Shown: positions 48,287-56,670 of the stretch, piece after piece
How the letters are laid out: each line of letters starts with the position of its first letter
Position numbering within the stretch: the first letter of the stretch is position 1
The notes under the pieces: generated by a model
Told to the model about the DNA's origin: nothing
Databases searched by the model: none
What the model saw: the letters and a program-made list of their open reading frames with translations, nothing else
NCBI GenBank assembly: GCA_027623555.1
Contig: JAQBSZ010000005.1
Span: 62,001-126,000 of the forward strand
Reading direction: 5' to 3'
DNA from: Pseudomonadota bacterium
GTDB lineage: Bacteria; Pseudomonadota; Gammaproteobacteria; Pseudomonadales; Pseudohongiellaceae
Length of the DNA stretch: 64,000 nt
Translations under genes and position numbers: made by a program

Positions 48287-51200
48287 ATGACTACTATTTT
48301 TTCCCCGGCACTGCCCGCAGACAACTATACGCGCTGTTATTGGACGGATACGGTTGGCTGCGCCAGGAGCCTGGCACTTTGCAACGCAGCTGCCAATGCC
48401 GACGGACCAATCCTGCTGGTTTGTGAGGACAGTGAGACTGTTGAGCAGTCAATCAGGGAACTGAAATATTTCTCCAAAAATAAAGGCTTTGGCGTTTTCA
48501 GCCTCCCGGACTGGGAGACCCTGCCCTACGACAACTTCTCACCTCACCAGGACATTGTGTCTGAAAGGCTCAGCGCGCTGCATCATCTACCGAAACTGGA
48601 GCGCGGGATTCTCGTGACGTCCATCTCCAGCCTGATGCATCGGCTGCCGCCGCAGCAATACATTACCGCCAACAGTCTCGATCTACGTGTCGGGCAGAAA
48701 CTGCAGATCGAAGAGATCCGCAGAGAGATGGTGATGGCCGGTTATCAGTCGGTAGATTCTGTGTATGAGCATGGTGAATTTGCCATACGCGGATCAATCA
48801 TCGACATTTACCCGATGGGATCAACCCTGCCCTACAGGATTGATCTGTTCGATGATCAGATTGACACACTGAGAATTTTCGACCCCGAGACTCAACGCTC
48901 TGATGAACAAGTGAATGAGATCCGCCTGCTGCCCGGCCGAGAGTTTCCGCTGGACAAGAACGGCATCGCAATTTTTCGCAACAAGTTCCATGAGCTATTT
49001 GACATCGATGTGCGACAGTGTCCGCTTTACCAGGATGTCAGTGAGGGGATTAGCTCGCCCGGGCTGGAATATTATCTTGCGGTATTTTTCGAGCAGCTGG
49101 ATAGCCTGTTTGATTTTCTGCCCCCTGCAACAACGATCTACAAGCTGGGTAATTTAAAACGCGCCGGCGATAGTTTCTGGGGTGATATCCAGAGCCGCTT
49201 TGCAGACCGTCAGATCGATCGCTTTCGCCCGATCCTGGATCCTGATGCTATCTTCATTCGTATCGATGCGGTTCTGACCCGCTTTAAGGATTACCCTCAG
49301 ATCGAGAGCAAGGATCATAAGGAGGCTGTTAGCATCGGCAGTGTCGCCTTACCGGATCTTGCCAGCAATGCCCGTCTGCAGAAGCCCTTTGCTGCCGTGG
49401 AGAAGTTTCTCAACCAGCATGACGATCGAGTTCTATTCTGTGCCGAATCGGCGGGTCGACAGGAAACCCTGCTTGAAGTACTGAAGCACATCGGTATCGA
49501 GGCGCGACCCGTGGCTCACTGGGAAGACTTCCTGGCCAGTGAATTCTCTCCGTGTATCAGTATCGCCCCACTCGACCAGGGCATGTGGATTCCGGATGAG
49601 AAGCTGGTACTGGTCAGTGAGGCACAACTGTTTGGCAATCGTATCGCACAGCGGCGCCGGCGCCGCAAGGCACAGAGCAATACCGATCTGATTGTCCGCA
49701 ACCTTACCGAGCTGCGACTGGATGATGCGGTGGTGCATATCGATCATGGTGTGGGTCGCTACCGTGGCCTGCAAACCATAACCACTGATGGGCAGGCCAC
49801 AGAATTCCTGACTCTGGAATATGCCAATGCATCGAAGCTTTATGTACCCGTTGCGTCTCTTCATTTAATCAGTCGCTACAGCGGTGCCGAACAGGATACC
49901 GCCCCACTACACCATCTCGGCACCGACCAGTGGCTGAAAACCAAACGTAAGGCAGCCGAAAAAATTCACGATGTCGCCGTGGAACTTCTGGATATCTATG
50001 CGCGACGTCAGGCGAAGAAAGGCTACCAGTATGCAGTGGATGTCAATGAGTACGAGAAATTCTGCGGCTCTTTTCCGTTCGAGGAAACCGCCGACCAGGA
50101 ACAGGCAATCGAAGCTGTTATTCAGGACATGCAGAGCCAGCGAACCATGGATAGACTGGTATGCGGCGATGTAGGCTTCGGAAAGACAGAGGTCGCCATG
50201 CGGGCCGCATTCATTGCCGTTCAGAACAACAAGCAAGTGGCGATTCTGGTACCGACTACATTACTCGCCCAACAACACTTCGACAGCTTCAAGGATCGGT
50301 TTGCCAACTGGCCCATCGTCATCGATGTGATTTCCCGCTTTAAAAGTGCCAGTGAGCAGAAAGACAGCTTGCAGCGGGTTGTCGAAGGCAAGATCGACAT
50401 CCTGATTGGTACCCATAAGCTGCTGCATACCAACATCGACTACAGTGACCTCGGCCTGCTGATAATCGATGAAGAACACCGCTTTGGTGTGCGCCAGAAA
50501 GAGAAACTCAAGTCATTGCGCGCCGATGTAGATATTCTCACACTCACTGCCACACCGATCCCACGCACACTCAATATGGCCTTGTCCAGTATCAGAGACT
50601 TATCCCTGATCGTCACGCCGCCGGCGAAGCGCCTGTCGGTAAAGACGTTTGTGAGAGAACAACAGGATAGCCTGATCAAGGAAGCAGTATCCCGTGAGCT
50701 ACTCCGCGGCGGCCAGGTCTTCTTTGTGCACAACGAGGTAAAGAGCATCGATCGGGCGGCGCAACACTTGCACGAGATCGTTCCCCAGGCTCGCATCTGC
50801 ATCGCCCACGGACAGATGCCGGAGAGAGACCTGGAGAAGGTCATGGCGGATTTCTATCACAAACGCTACAACATCCTGGTCTGTTCGACGATCATCGAAA
50901 CCGGTATCGACATTCCCAGCGCCAACACCATTCTCATCCATCGGGCAGACAAATTAGGACTGGCCCAGCTGCACCAACTCAGAGGCCGGGTCGGTCGATC
51001 CCACCATCAGGCCTATGCCTATTTACTCTTGCCAGGGCACAGCCGCCTGAGTGCTGATGCCCAGAAACGTATCGAAGCGATTCAGGCAGCCACTACCCTG
51101 GGGGCAGGTTTTACCCTGGCCAGTCACGATCTGGAGATCAGGGGTGCCGGTGAGTTATTGGGTGACGAGCAGAGCGGCCACATGCAGAAGATTGGTTTTA

Positions 51201-51736
51201 CGCTCTACACCGAAATGCTCGAAGAGGCAGTGGCAGCGATCAAGGCGGGCAAGACACCCAGCCCCGACCTGGGCCTGGGCAAGTCCATCGAACTCAATCT
51301 GCGCATACCGGCGCTCATCCCCGAGGATTATCTCCCTGACGTGCACACACGTTTGATCATGTATAAACGCATAGCCTCGTCGCTGAACGACGATGAACTG
51401 GAGGATTTGCAGGTGGAAATGATCGATCGCTTTGGCCTGCTGCCGCCTTCGTTAAAACTCCTGTTTCGGCTCACTCGATTGAAATTAAAAGCCGAGCTGC
51501 TCGGAATCAAAAAGATTGATGCCAATATCAGCAGCGGCCGCATTGAATTCAATGCCAGGACCCAGGTCGATCCCATGTCACTCGTGCAGTTGATACAGGA
51601 CCACCCAGAACACTATAAGCTGTCAGGCGCCAATCAATTACAATTTAGTCACGACTCAAGTGAAGCAGGTGCTAAGCTGGACTTTATCGGTGAGCTGTTG
51701 GATAAATTCAAGCTTCTCGAGCAGCAAGCAGCGTAG
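48287..51736 (+). CDS. mfd: Transcription-repair coupling factor
   Basis: Mfd removes stalled RNA polymerase at DNA lesions and recruits UvrA. The 1149-residue protein has an N-terminal UvrB-like region, an RNA-polymerase-interacting (CarD-like) domain around residues 470-540, and the RecG-like motor. Motor motifs are Walker A GDVGFGKTEVAMRA near residue 626, DEEHRFGVRQKEKLK near 728, TATPIPRTLNMA and LRGRVGRSHHQAYAY. A C-terminal regulatory domain ends it. Length is normal. It is divergent from gap and followed by csiV, the Pseudomonas order. Confidence 0.97.
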   Translation: MTTIFSPALPADNYTRCYWTDTVGCARSLALCNAAANADGPILLVCEDSETVEQSIRELKYFSKNKGFGVFSLPDWETLPYDNFSPHQDIVSERLSALHHLPKLERGILVTSISSLMHRLPPQQYITANSLDLRVGQKLQIEEIRREMVMAGYQSVDSVYEHGEFAIRGSIIDIYPMGSTLPYRIDLFDDQIDTLRIFDPETQRSDEQVNEIRLLPGREFPLDKNGIAIFRNKFHELFDIDVRQCPLYQDVSEGISSPGLEYYLAVFFEQLDSLFDFLPPATTIYKLGNLKRAGDSFWGDIQSRFADRQIDRFRPILDPDAIFIRIDAVLTRFKDYPQIESKDHKEAVSIGSVALPDLASNARLQKPFAAVEKFLNQHDDRVLFCAESAGRQETLLEVLKHIGIEARPVAHWEDFLASEFSPCISIAPLDQGMWIPDEKLVLVSEAQLFGNRIAQRRRRRKAQSNTDLIVRNLTELRLDDAVVHIDHGVGRYRGLQTITTDGQATEFLTLEYANASKLYVPVASLHLISRYSGAEQDTAPLHHLGTDQWLKTKRKAAEKIHDVAVELLDIYARRQAKKGYQYAVDVNEYEKFCGSFPFEETADQEQAIEAVIQDMQSQRTMDRLVCGDVGFGKTEVAMRAAFIAVQNNKQVAILVPTTLLAQQHFDSFKDRFANWPIVIDVISRFKSASEQKDSLQRVVEGKIDILIGTHKLLHTNIDYSDLGLLIIDEEHRFGVRQKEKLKSLRADVDILTLTATPIPRTLNMALSSIRDLSLIVTPPAKRLSVKTFVREQQDSLIKEAVSRELLRGGQVFFVHNEVKSIDRAAQHLHEIVPQARICIAHGQMPERDLEKVMADFYHKRYNILVCSTIIETGIDIPSANTILIHRADKLGLAQLHQLRGRVGRSHHQAYAYLLLPGHSRLSADAQKRIEAIQAATTLGAGFTLASHDLEIRGAGELLGDEQSGHMQKIGFTLYTEMLEEAVAAIKAGKTPSPDLGLGKSIELNLRIPALIPEDYLPDVHTRLIMYKRIASSLNDDELEDLQVEMIDRFGLLPPSLKLLFRLTRLKLKAELLGIKKIDANISSGRIEFNARTQVDPMSLVQLIQDHPEHYKLSGANQLQFSHDSSEAGAKLDFIGELLDKFKLLEQQAA

Positions 51737-51758
51737 AGAAAAGGCAGGCTTTATTTCA

Positions 51759-52724
51759 ATGCAAGCAAACCTACATTTGCAGAGATCCTCTGTTGGCAAT
51801 TACCGGCGGTTGTCCGGCGTATTCTCGATTCTGACATTGCTGTGCTGCAGTCAGGGCATCCTCGCCCAGGATAGATGGTTCCAGATTGAGGTCTCGGTGT
51901 TCAGCAACGAGTCTGTTGTTGACCGAGCCCAGGAAAGCTGGCAGGCGGACCGACTGAAATTGGCCTATCCCGATGCGCTGCGCCGTCTGACCTTGTTGTC
52001 GGATCTGCTGATGATCGACGCGCTGCGGCCTAACGACCGATTCGCCGAGACGCCTGAGCTGACCCTCACTGAGCCATCGATCGAACCGGAATCCTCAGCG
52101 CGAGAAAATGAACAAAGCTTGCGGGAGGCAATGATACGGATTACCGGCCCGCGTCCAGCAAAGAACAGCGGCGAATTCCGATTCTTGGATTTCAATCGCG
52201 ACCAATTTCTGCAACTGAAACCGGCTGACAGTGACTTTCAACAGACTAATCGTGCCCTGGCCAGATCGGCTGATCACCGTCTGCTATTTCATGGGCTGTG
52301 GCGCCAGGTTATGACGGGGGTGGATCAGGCAACCCCTGTCTTCGTGCGCGGTGGCCTGGCCTATGGAGAGCATTTCGAACTGGAGGGGAGCCTTAACCTG
52401 CATTTCAATGCAAATCAGGATCGTGTTGTGGTGGATGCTGATCTGTGGTTGAGTGAATTCAGCGTCGTGGAAAATCTCGCCGAAGACTGGGTACTGCCTA
52501 CCCTACCCGATACCATCAACGGCTTGGAGCGAGATAATGCAGATACCAGCGCAGAATTCGTCTATCACCCCGTCAAGATCTACCACATGCGGCAGAGTCG
52601 TGACATGCGCAGCACAGAATTTCACTACCTCGATCATCCAGCGCTTGGTGTAGTTATCCTGGTGGTGCCCTACGAAGTGCCGGCTCTTCCACAGCCAGAT
52701 AATGAGTTCCAGCAGGATTTCTAA
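51759..52724 (+). CDS. csiV: CsiV-like periplasmic protein
   Basis: The 321-residue protein carries a signal-like hydrophobic stretch (FSILTLLCCSQGILA, about residues 22-36), then DRWFQIEVSVFSNES, the hallmark opening of CsiV proteins. CsiV of Vibrio cholerae binds peptidoglycan and is needed for growth on D-amino-acid-modified wall or activity of LpoA-like partners. ATG 51759 is chosen; a longer frame overlapping mfd has no support. The gene lies 22 bases after mfd, as its homologue does in Pseudomonas. It ends with a 4-base overlap with the convergent mtnP. Confidence 0.68.
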   Translation: MQANLHLQRSSVGNYRRLSGVFSILTLLCCSQGILAQDRWFQIEVSVFSNESVVDRAQESWQADRLKLAYPDALRRLTLLSDLLMIDALRPNDRFAETPELTLTEPSIEPESSARENEQSLREAMIRITGPRPAKNSGEFRFLDFNRDQFLQLKPADSDFQQTNRALARSADHRLLFHGLWRQVMTGVDQATPVFVRGGLAYGEHFELEGSLNLHFNANQDRVVVDADLWLSEFSVVENLAEDWVLPTLPDTINGLERDNADTSAEFVYHPVKIYHMRQSRDMRSTEFHYLDHPALGVVILVVPYEVPALPQPDNEFQQDF

Positions 52725-53479
52725 ACGCCGCTGGAGTCCTGCAGTTTTTGCAACACTGCCATCACAAACTCCATTCCCCCTTCGATCACTCCTGCAATCG
52801 CTTCCATGCTTATTTCTTCATGATAGAGTCCGGCTGCCCAGTTAACCGATAGCGCCAGCATGGCGTAGTCAATTTCCAACTCCCGCAGCAGAGCGGCTTC
52901 TGGCATCGCCGTCATACCCACCAGATCACAGCCATCATTTCTCAGTTTGCGGATTTCTGCCGCCGTTTCCAGCCTTGGCCCCTGCATGCAGGCATAGACA
53001 CCCCCATCCATGACCAGGCGCCTTCCGTGCATCGCCAGGTTCGCTGCATTGACAGCATTCAAGAGAGTCTGCCTGAGCGATTCGCTAAACGGATCGGTGA
53101 AAGTGATATGGGTTACTGACTTGAGCTTGTCCTCAAAAAAAGTAGCATCGCGGCCATAGGTGTAGTCAATCAGCTGATCAGGTATAGCGAATGCTCCTGG
53201 CCCGAGATTCTCGTGGATGCCTCCCACAGCATTTATCGCAACTACCTGCTTCACACCCAGCTTATGCAATGCCCAGGCGTTGGCACGATAATTAATCCGG
53301 TGGGGGGGAATCACATGTTGCTTGCCATGCCGTGGTAAAAAGGCAAACTGGCCATGCCTGGACTGGAACAGATCAACCCGAACTCTTTGCTCAGAATAGG
53401 GTGTCGCCACCCGCTTCTGCCCCATTGGCTCGAAACCGCGCATCTCAGATAAACCGGTTCCGCCTATAACCGCTAGCAT
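52721..53479 (-). CDS. mtnP: S-methyl-5'-thioinosine / thioadenosine phosphorylase
   Basis: This purine nucleoside phosphorylase of the PNP/MTAP family has 252 residues. It begins MLAVIGGTGLSEM and has FLPRHGKQHVIPPHRINYRA, GVYACMQGPRLETAAEIR and GMTAMPEAALLREL. The homologue in the same place in P. aeruginosa (PA3004, beside mfd) prefers methylthioinosine, so the same may hold here, but substrate choice cannot be read from the sequence. It salvages methylthio-nucleosides from polyamine and autoinducer synthesis. Confidence 0.9.
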   Translation of the reverse strand: MLAVIGGTGLSEMRGFEPMGQKRVATPYSEQRVRVDLFQSRHGQFAFLPRHGKQHVIPPHRINYRANAWALHKLGVKQVVAINAVGGIHENLGPGAFAIPDQLIDYTYGRDATFFEDKLKSVTHITFTDPFSESLRQTLLNAVNAANLAMHGRRLVMDGGVYACMQGPRLETAAEIRKLRNDGCDLVGMTAMPEAALLRELEIDYAMLALSVNWAAGLYHEEISMEAIAGVIEGGMEFVMAVLQKLQDSSGV

Positions 53480-53482
53480 TCG

Positions 53483-53612
53483 CTACCTCGGACTTGGGAC
53501 TGTCTAATCAAATTTATGACCATTGTGGCTATCCAATGGCGATTGACTGCTAACATCCTCTACCTCGTTCTAAAGAGTCTCTAATCAATTTACTGTCCAC
53601 TCTGGCTTACCG
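53483..53612 (+). repeat. Two degenerate direct repeats related to the acnB-upstream element
   Basis: Two copies 77 bases apart (53483-53534 and 53560-53612) share ctacctcg, then GA(C/G)T(G/C)TCTAATCA and a ...TGGCT(A/T) end. Both resemble the terminal repeat of the element at 62105-62274, with GGGACTGTCTAATCAA and AAGAGTCTCTAATCAA against GGGAGTCTCTGAACAA. They lie in a 377-base gap (53480-53856) that otherwise holds nothing I can support as a gene. Confidence 0.5.
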
Positions 53613-53856
53613 CGCTGGCAGGGTTTGCAACGGGTGAGAACCATAAACCACCGCGTACACGATGACAATTGTAATCGATAGCGGGACCTGCGTGATAATG
53701 GGGGTAGAATGGACTGACCAGGGCCGCAGCACACTTCTTGCAGGTAGCGCTGCGGCCTGGTCGAAATCCAGGCGATGTCTTAGTAGCTTCGCGAAGACCG
53801 ATGTAATTAATTTGAATTTACCAGTCATGGATCCATAGCGAAAGCGCCGTATAGCA

Positions 53857-54360
53857 ATGCAATACGCTTCACGAAATGCCAGCTTTTCTTCCTGCCAGCG
53901 CTACCGTTACAGCCTGGAACGCAGTTGGTCTGAAGGATCTGGTCGAGTCTTGTTCATCGGGCTCAATCCATCGACTGCCGACCAGGGGCACGACGACCCT
54001 ACGATTCGGCGCTGCGTTGGATTCGCCAGGTCCTGGGGTTTCAGAAGTATGCAAATGGTCAACCTGTTCGCTTTCAAAGCAGCTCATCCGCATGTTCTAA
54101 AACAGGCTGCCAATCCAGTGGGATGCCGTAATGATCGCTGGATCGTAACAAGCCATGCGCAGGCGGACCAAACCATCGCCTGTTGGGGAAACGACGGTAG
54201 TTTTCTGCACCGGGCTGATGCCATCAGAGCCAGTCTGCAGAATCTGTATTGTTTGAAAATCACCAGACATCAGCAACCCGCCCACCCGCTTTACCTGCGG
54301 GCAACGCTCACCCCATCTCCCTGGCTGCCCCCAGCCAGGCCTTCCCCTGGCAATCCATGA
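53857..54360 (+). CDS. DUF1643 domain protein
   Basis: The 167-residue protein begins with RYRYSLERSW and has the signature VLFIGLNPSTADQGHDDPTIRRC (here split as VLFIGLNPSTADQ and DDPTIRRCVGFARSWG). VNLFAFKAAHP and QPAHPLYLRA come later, all typical of DUF1643. No function is established for the family. The last 20 residues are Pro-rich and may not be conserved. The stop overlaps the start of the FkbM gene (ATGA). Confidence 0.85.
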   Translation: MQYASRNASFSSCQRYRYSLERSWSEGSGRVLFIGLNPSTADQGHDDPTIRRCVGFARSWGFRSMQMVNLFAFKAAHPHVLKQAANPVGCRNDRWIVTSHAQADQTIACWGNDGSFLHRADAIRASLQNLYCLKITRHQQPAHPLYLRATLTPSPWLPPARPSPGNP

Positions 54361-55331
54361 CTGCAGTTAACAACTTCTTGAAGATGCTTTGGCGCTTGCC
54401 CTGGTTGCCTGCCAGGCTTAAGAAAGCCATCTACAAGAAACTGTCATCTTCCGGCGCAGAACCAGCTTTTCCGTTTGTTAAGGATTTCTTTGGCTTGCGC
54501 TATGAAGGCAATCTGAACAACAGTATTGAGTTCAGTATTTACCACTACGGCGCCTTTGAGAAACCGCTGCTGTATTTTCTGGGAGATACCCTCGGTAATA
54601 TCAGGCGTCTGCTGCAGAAGGACAATCGACGGCAGAATTGCTTCTGCGACATTGGCGCCAATATCGGTCAGCACTCCCTGTTCATGTCGCGAATTGCCGA
54701 CCAGGTTCACGCCTTCGAACCCTTCGATAAGGTAAGTACCAGACTGCAGCATCACATCGGGCTAAACCAGATCGGTAACATAGCGCTGCATAAGATTGGC
54801 TTGAGCGATGTATCAGAACGACTGCAATTCTACGCACCCACTGGCAGAAACCAGGGTATTGGCTCATTCGATGCAAGTACCGTGGAGAAAGGTAACCAGG
54901 CCGCTGGAGAATTATCACTTGTCTGTGGAGACGAGTATTTTGAGCGGCACCCGATACCCGGGGTCGATCTGGTGAAAATCGATGTCGAAGGCTTTGAGCG
55001 CAGAGTCCTCGCCGGTCTGCGCCAGACCCTCATGCGCTGGCGACCGATTATCGTCTGTGAAATTAATTATGGAAAAGACTTGTCTTTCGGCTCTCTGGAG
55101 GCTTTTCGAGCAGCGCTTCCGGAAAATTATGCACTCTTCGCCTTTGATAACCGCAAGACAGATGGCAGCAAGGCGCGCAGAAAAGGCGCGCAGGCAAGAA
55201 AGACGGGACGCTACCAGTTGATTCCCTACACTCGCTGGCTGGAATCCGGGCAGGATGACATCATTGCCTGTCCGGCAGAAAAACAGGATGTCCTGCCGAT
55301 GCAGGGCACCGGCAGGACACCTGCGGCGTAA
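54357..55331 (+). CDS. FkbM family methyltransferase
   Basis: ATG 54357 overlaps the DUF1643 stop by 4 bases; a longer frame starting at 54249 would lie inside DUF1643. The 324-residue protein has a Rossmann SAM-binding segment CDIGANIGQHSLFMS (about residues 97-111), VHAFEPFDKV and VDLVKIDVEGFERRVLAGL, all typical of FkbM methyltransferases. These usually O-methylate sugars or small molecules. The basic C-terminus (SKARRKGAQARKTGRY) is unusual. The substrate is unknown. Confidence 0.85.
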   Translation: MTAVNNFLKMLWRLPWLPARLKKAIYKKLSSSGAEPAFPFVKDFFGLRYEGNLNNSIEFSIYHYGAFEKPLLYFLGDTLGNIRRLLQKDNRRQNCFCDIGANIGQHSLFMSRIADQVHAFEPFDKVSTRLQHHIGLNQIGNIALHKIGLSDVSERLQFYAPTGRNQGIGSFDASTVEKGNQAAGELSLVCGDEYFERHPIPGVDLVKIDVEGFERRVLAGLRQTLMRWRPIIVCEINYGKDLSFGSLEAFRAALPENYALFAFDNRKTDGSKARRKGAQARKTGRYQLIPYTRWLESGQDDIIACPAEKQDVLPMQGTGRTPAA

Positions 55332-55334
55332 AGT

Positions 55335-55373
55335 AAAAGGCCCAGCGACAAGAATTCAATCCTGACCTGGGCC
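55335..55373 (-). terminator. Probable intrinsic terminator of the tRNA operon
   Basis: On the minus strand GGCCCAG, a 21-base loop and CTGGGCC form a 7-bp stem followed by TTTTAC. It lies about 100 bases past tRNA-Arg and directly after the convergent FkbM gene. The long loop makes it weaker than a standard terminator. Confidence 0.5.
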
Positions 55374-55475
55374 AAAATACAACACCTTACGATGACTATG
55401 TCGGGAAGCTTCTAGTTTTCTTTAGTAACTCGTTGTTTTTTATGTAGACGCAGAATTCTTGAGCGATGGCTTGAG

Positions 55476-55552
55476 TGGTACGCCCGGCAGGACTTGAACC
55501 TGCAACCCCCGGCTTAGAAGGCCGGTGCTCTATCCGGTTGAGCTACGGGCGC
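55476..55552 (-). tRNA. tRNA-Arg (TCT)
   Basis: A full cloverleaf of 77 bases with encoded CCA. The acceptor stem GCGCCCG pairs with CGGGCGT (first pair G-U), the D-arm is AGCTCAACCGGATAGAGC, the anticodon loop is CTTCTAA (anticodon TCT at 55516-55518), and the T-arm contains GGTTCAAGTCC. It is the last tRNA of the minus-strand cluster. Confidence 0.96.
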
Positions 55553-55628
55553 GCATTGAAAAGACGCGTATTGTACATGAATCGGAGATTGTCACTGTCC
55601 GGTCGCACCGGCTGCCGGCGCTCCTCTC

Positions 55629-55819
55629 CAGCCAGGATCATAGATCCTGTCGTTCAACCTGCGCTCGAAAGCTCGCGCTTCGAAGTCGCTTGTTTTCACC
55701 CAGCCAGGATCATAGATCCTGTCGTTCAACCTGCGCTCGAAGCTCGCGCTTCGAAGTCGCTTGTTTTCACCCAGCCAGGAACCAAGTTCCTGGCGTTCGT
55801 GCTTCGCTCGCTCTCACCC
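55629..55819. repeat. Tandem hairpin repeats beside tRNA-Arg
   Basis: Two near-identical units of 72 and 71 bases (55629-55700, 55701-55771; one base different) are followed by a shorter diverged third unit (55772-55819). Each full unit holds two palindromes, AGGATC-ATA-GATCCT and CGAAGC-TCGC-GCTTCG. The third has CCAGGAAC-CAA-GTTCCTGG. The last unit runs straight into a tRNA 5'-half relic. The 402-base gap 55553-55954 holds nothing else I can name. Confidence 0.75.
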
Positions 55820-55836
55820 AGTTGAGCTACGGGATC
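55810..55836 (-). pseudogene. tRNA 5'-half relic
   Basis: Read on the minus strand, GATCCCG-TA-GCTCAACTGGGTGAGAGC is an acceptor 5' strand, positions 8-9 and a complete D-arm. Where the anticodon arm should follow, the hairpin repeats begin, and no matching 3' half (CGGGATC) is found nearby. Thirteen bases (gttgagctacggg) are identical to tRNA-Arg at 55538-55549. Confidence 0.5.
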
Positions 55837-55954
55837 GTCCAGGTTAAGTAGTACGCCCTAGTCGATTAAACACCAGCATAGCAAATACAAAGTCGTAAAA
55901 AGATGCGAATTCTACATGAATTGGATGCAGCAGAAATTCGGGTCACAAGTTGAT

Positions 55955-56242
55955 TTAGATCGGCCGATTATCCGGCTTCTTGTCTGTCGAAGCTTCGTCA
56001 TAGCTGTGATGGGTGTTGGGAGTTCCACCACAGCCCAGGCCCGTGTACATCCCCGCCAGCACCAGGGAGAGATTCTTATAGATCGCGGCAATCCGTGCCC
56101 CTACTCCGTGCCTCCCTGCGGTGACAATGGCAGGAGCATCCGTGTTGATTTCATCGACTCGGGTGCGGGCACCATCGAGGGTTTTGACTTTTTCAATGGC
56201 CATGTTCTGGAGACCTTGTCGAAACCAGGGATTGTTCAGCAT
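55955..56242 (-). CDS. Small hypothetical protein inside the tRNA cluster
   Basis: A 95-residue frame lies between tRNA-His and tRNA-Arg on the same strand. It has a basic N-terminal half (NPWFRQGLQNMAIEKVKTLD, RHGVGARIAAIYKN), a short hydrophobic stretch (LSLVLAGMYTGLGCGG) and a polar tail. GC-rich third codon positions favour this strand over the overlapping plus-strand frame (55916-56284). No clear ribosome site is seen and I do not recognise the family; it may not be a gene. Confidence 0.38.
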   Translation of the reverse strand: MLNNPWFRQGLQNMAIEKVKTLDGARTRVDEINTDAPAIVTAGRHGVGARIAAIYKNLSLVLAGMYTGLGCGGTPNTHHSYDEASTDKKPDNRPI

Positions 56243-56284
56243 GCGGCGAGCTATCGCATAGTGAACAGCGGTGAATGGAAATAA

Positions 56285-56361
56285 TGGGGTGGCCGACGGG
56301 GGTTGAACCCGCGACAACCGGAGTCACAGTCCGGGACTCTACCAACTGAGCTACGGCCACC
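56285..56361 (-). tRNA. tRNA-His (GTG)
   Basis: 77 bases including the extra 5' G (56361) that marks tRNA-His and an encoded CCA. The acceptor GTGGCCG pairs with CGGCCAC, and C73 faces G-1. The anticodon stem CCGGA/TCCGG holds the loop CTGTGAC, giving GTG. The T-arm contains GGGTTCAACCC. Confidence 0.97.
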
Positions 56362-56429
56362 ATCGTTCGGTTTGCTAGTACGTTTGAGTTCCGCTACCCG
56401 ATATCCTGCTGCTGGAACCCAGAGAAAAT

Positions 56430-56506
56430 TGGTCGGGGTAGAGAGATTTGAACTCCCGACATCTTGCTCCCAAAGCAAGCGCGCTACCAGACTGCGCTAT
56501 ACCCCG
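56430..56506 (-). tRNA. tRNA-Pro (TGG)
   Basis: 77 bases with encoded CCA. The acceptor CGGGGTA pairs with TACCCCG, with the 5' C typical of bacterial tRNA-Pro. The anticodon stem CTTGC/GCAAG holds the loop TTTGGGA, giving TGG. The T-arm contains GAGTTCAAATC. First gene of the cluster, about 30 bases after the predicted transcription start. Confidence 0.97.
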
Positions 56507-56542
56507 ACAATCCTGAATTGAGATCAGTTTCAGGAGCCCGGC

Positions 56543-56571
56543 ATCATACCGGCGTCAATTAGGCCAGTCAA
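56543..56571 (-). promoter_or_regulatory. Strong sigma-70 promoter of the tRNA cluster
   Basis: On the minus strand TTGACT (56566-56571) and TATGAT (56543-56548) are exactly 17 bases apart. Each matches consensus at five of six positions. The bases after the -10 are GCCGGGC, a GC-rich discriminator like those of stringently controlled stable-RNA promoters. It lies about 37 bases upstream of tRNA-Pro. Confidence 0.8.
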
Positions 56572-56670
56572 TGTGACAATCCTGTGGTTCAAGCTTCTAA
56601 AAACAGCTCGAAATCTCAACGCCAAGTGATTAATTTTACGGCACAATAACAGCACTACCGGACTTAGAGC

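Noticed and set aside
53607..53828. 73-residue frame on the minus strand between mtnP and the DUF1643 gene
   Set aside because: No family resemblance, no ribosome site, and it lies in a region of decayed repeats.
55475..55851. Frames of 108-116 residues on the plus strand over tRNA-Arg and the repeats
   Set aside because: They translate a tRNA gene and tandem palindromes; the repeated peptide is an artefact.
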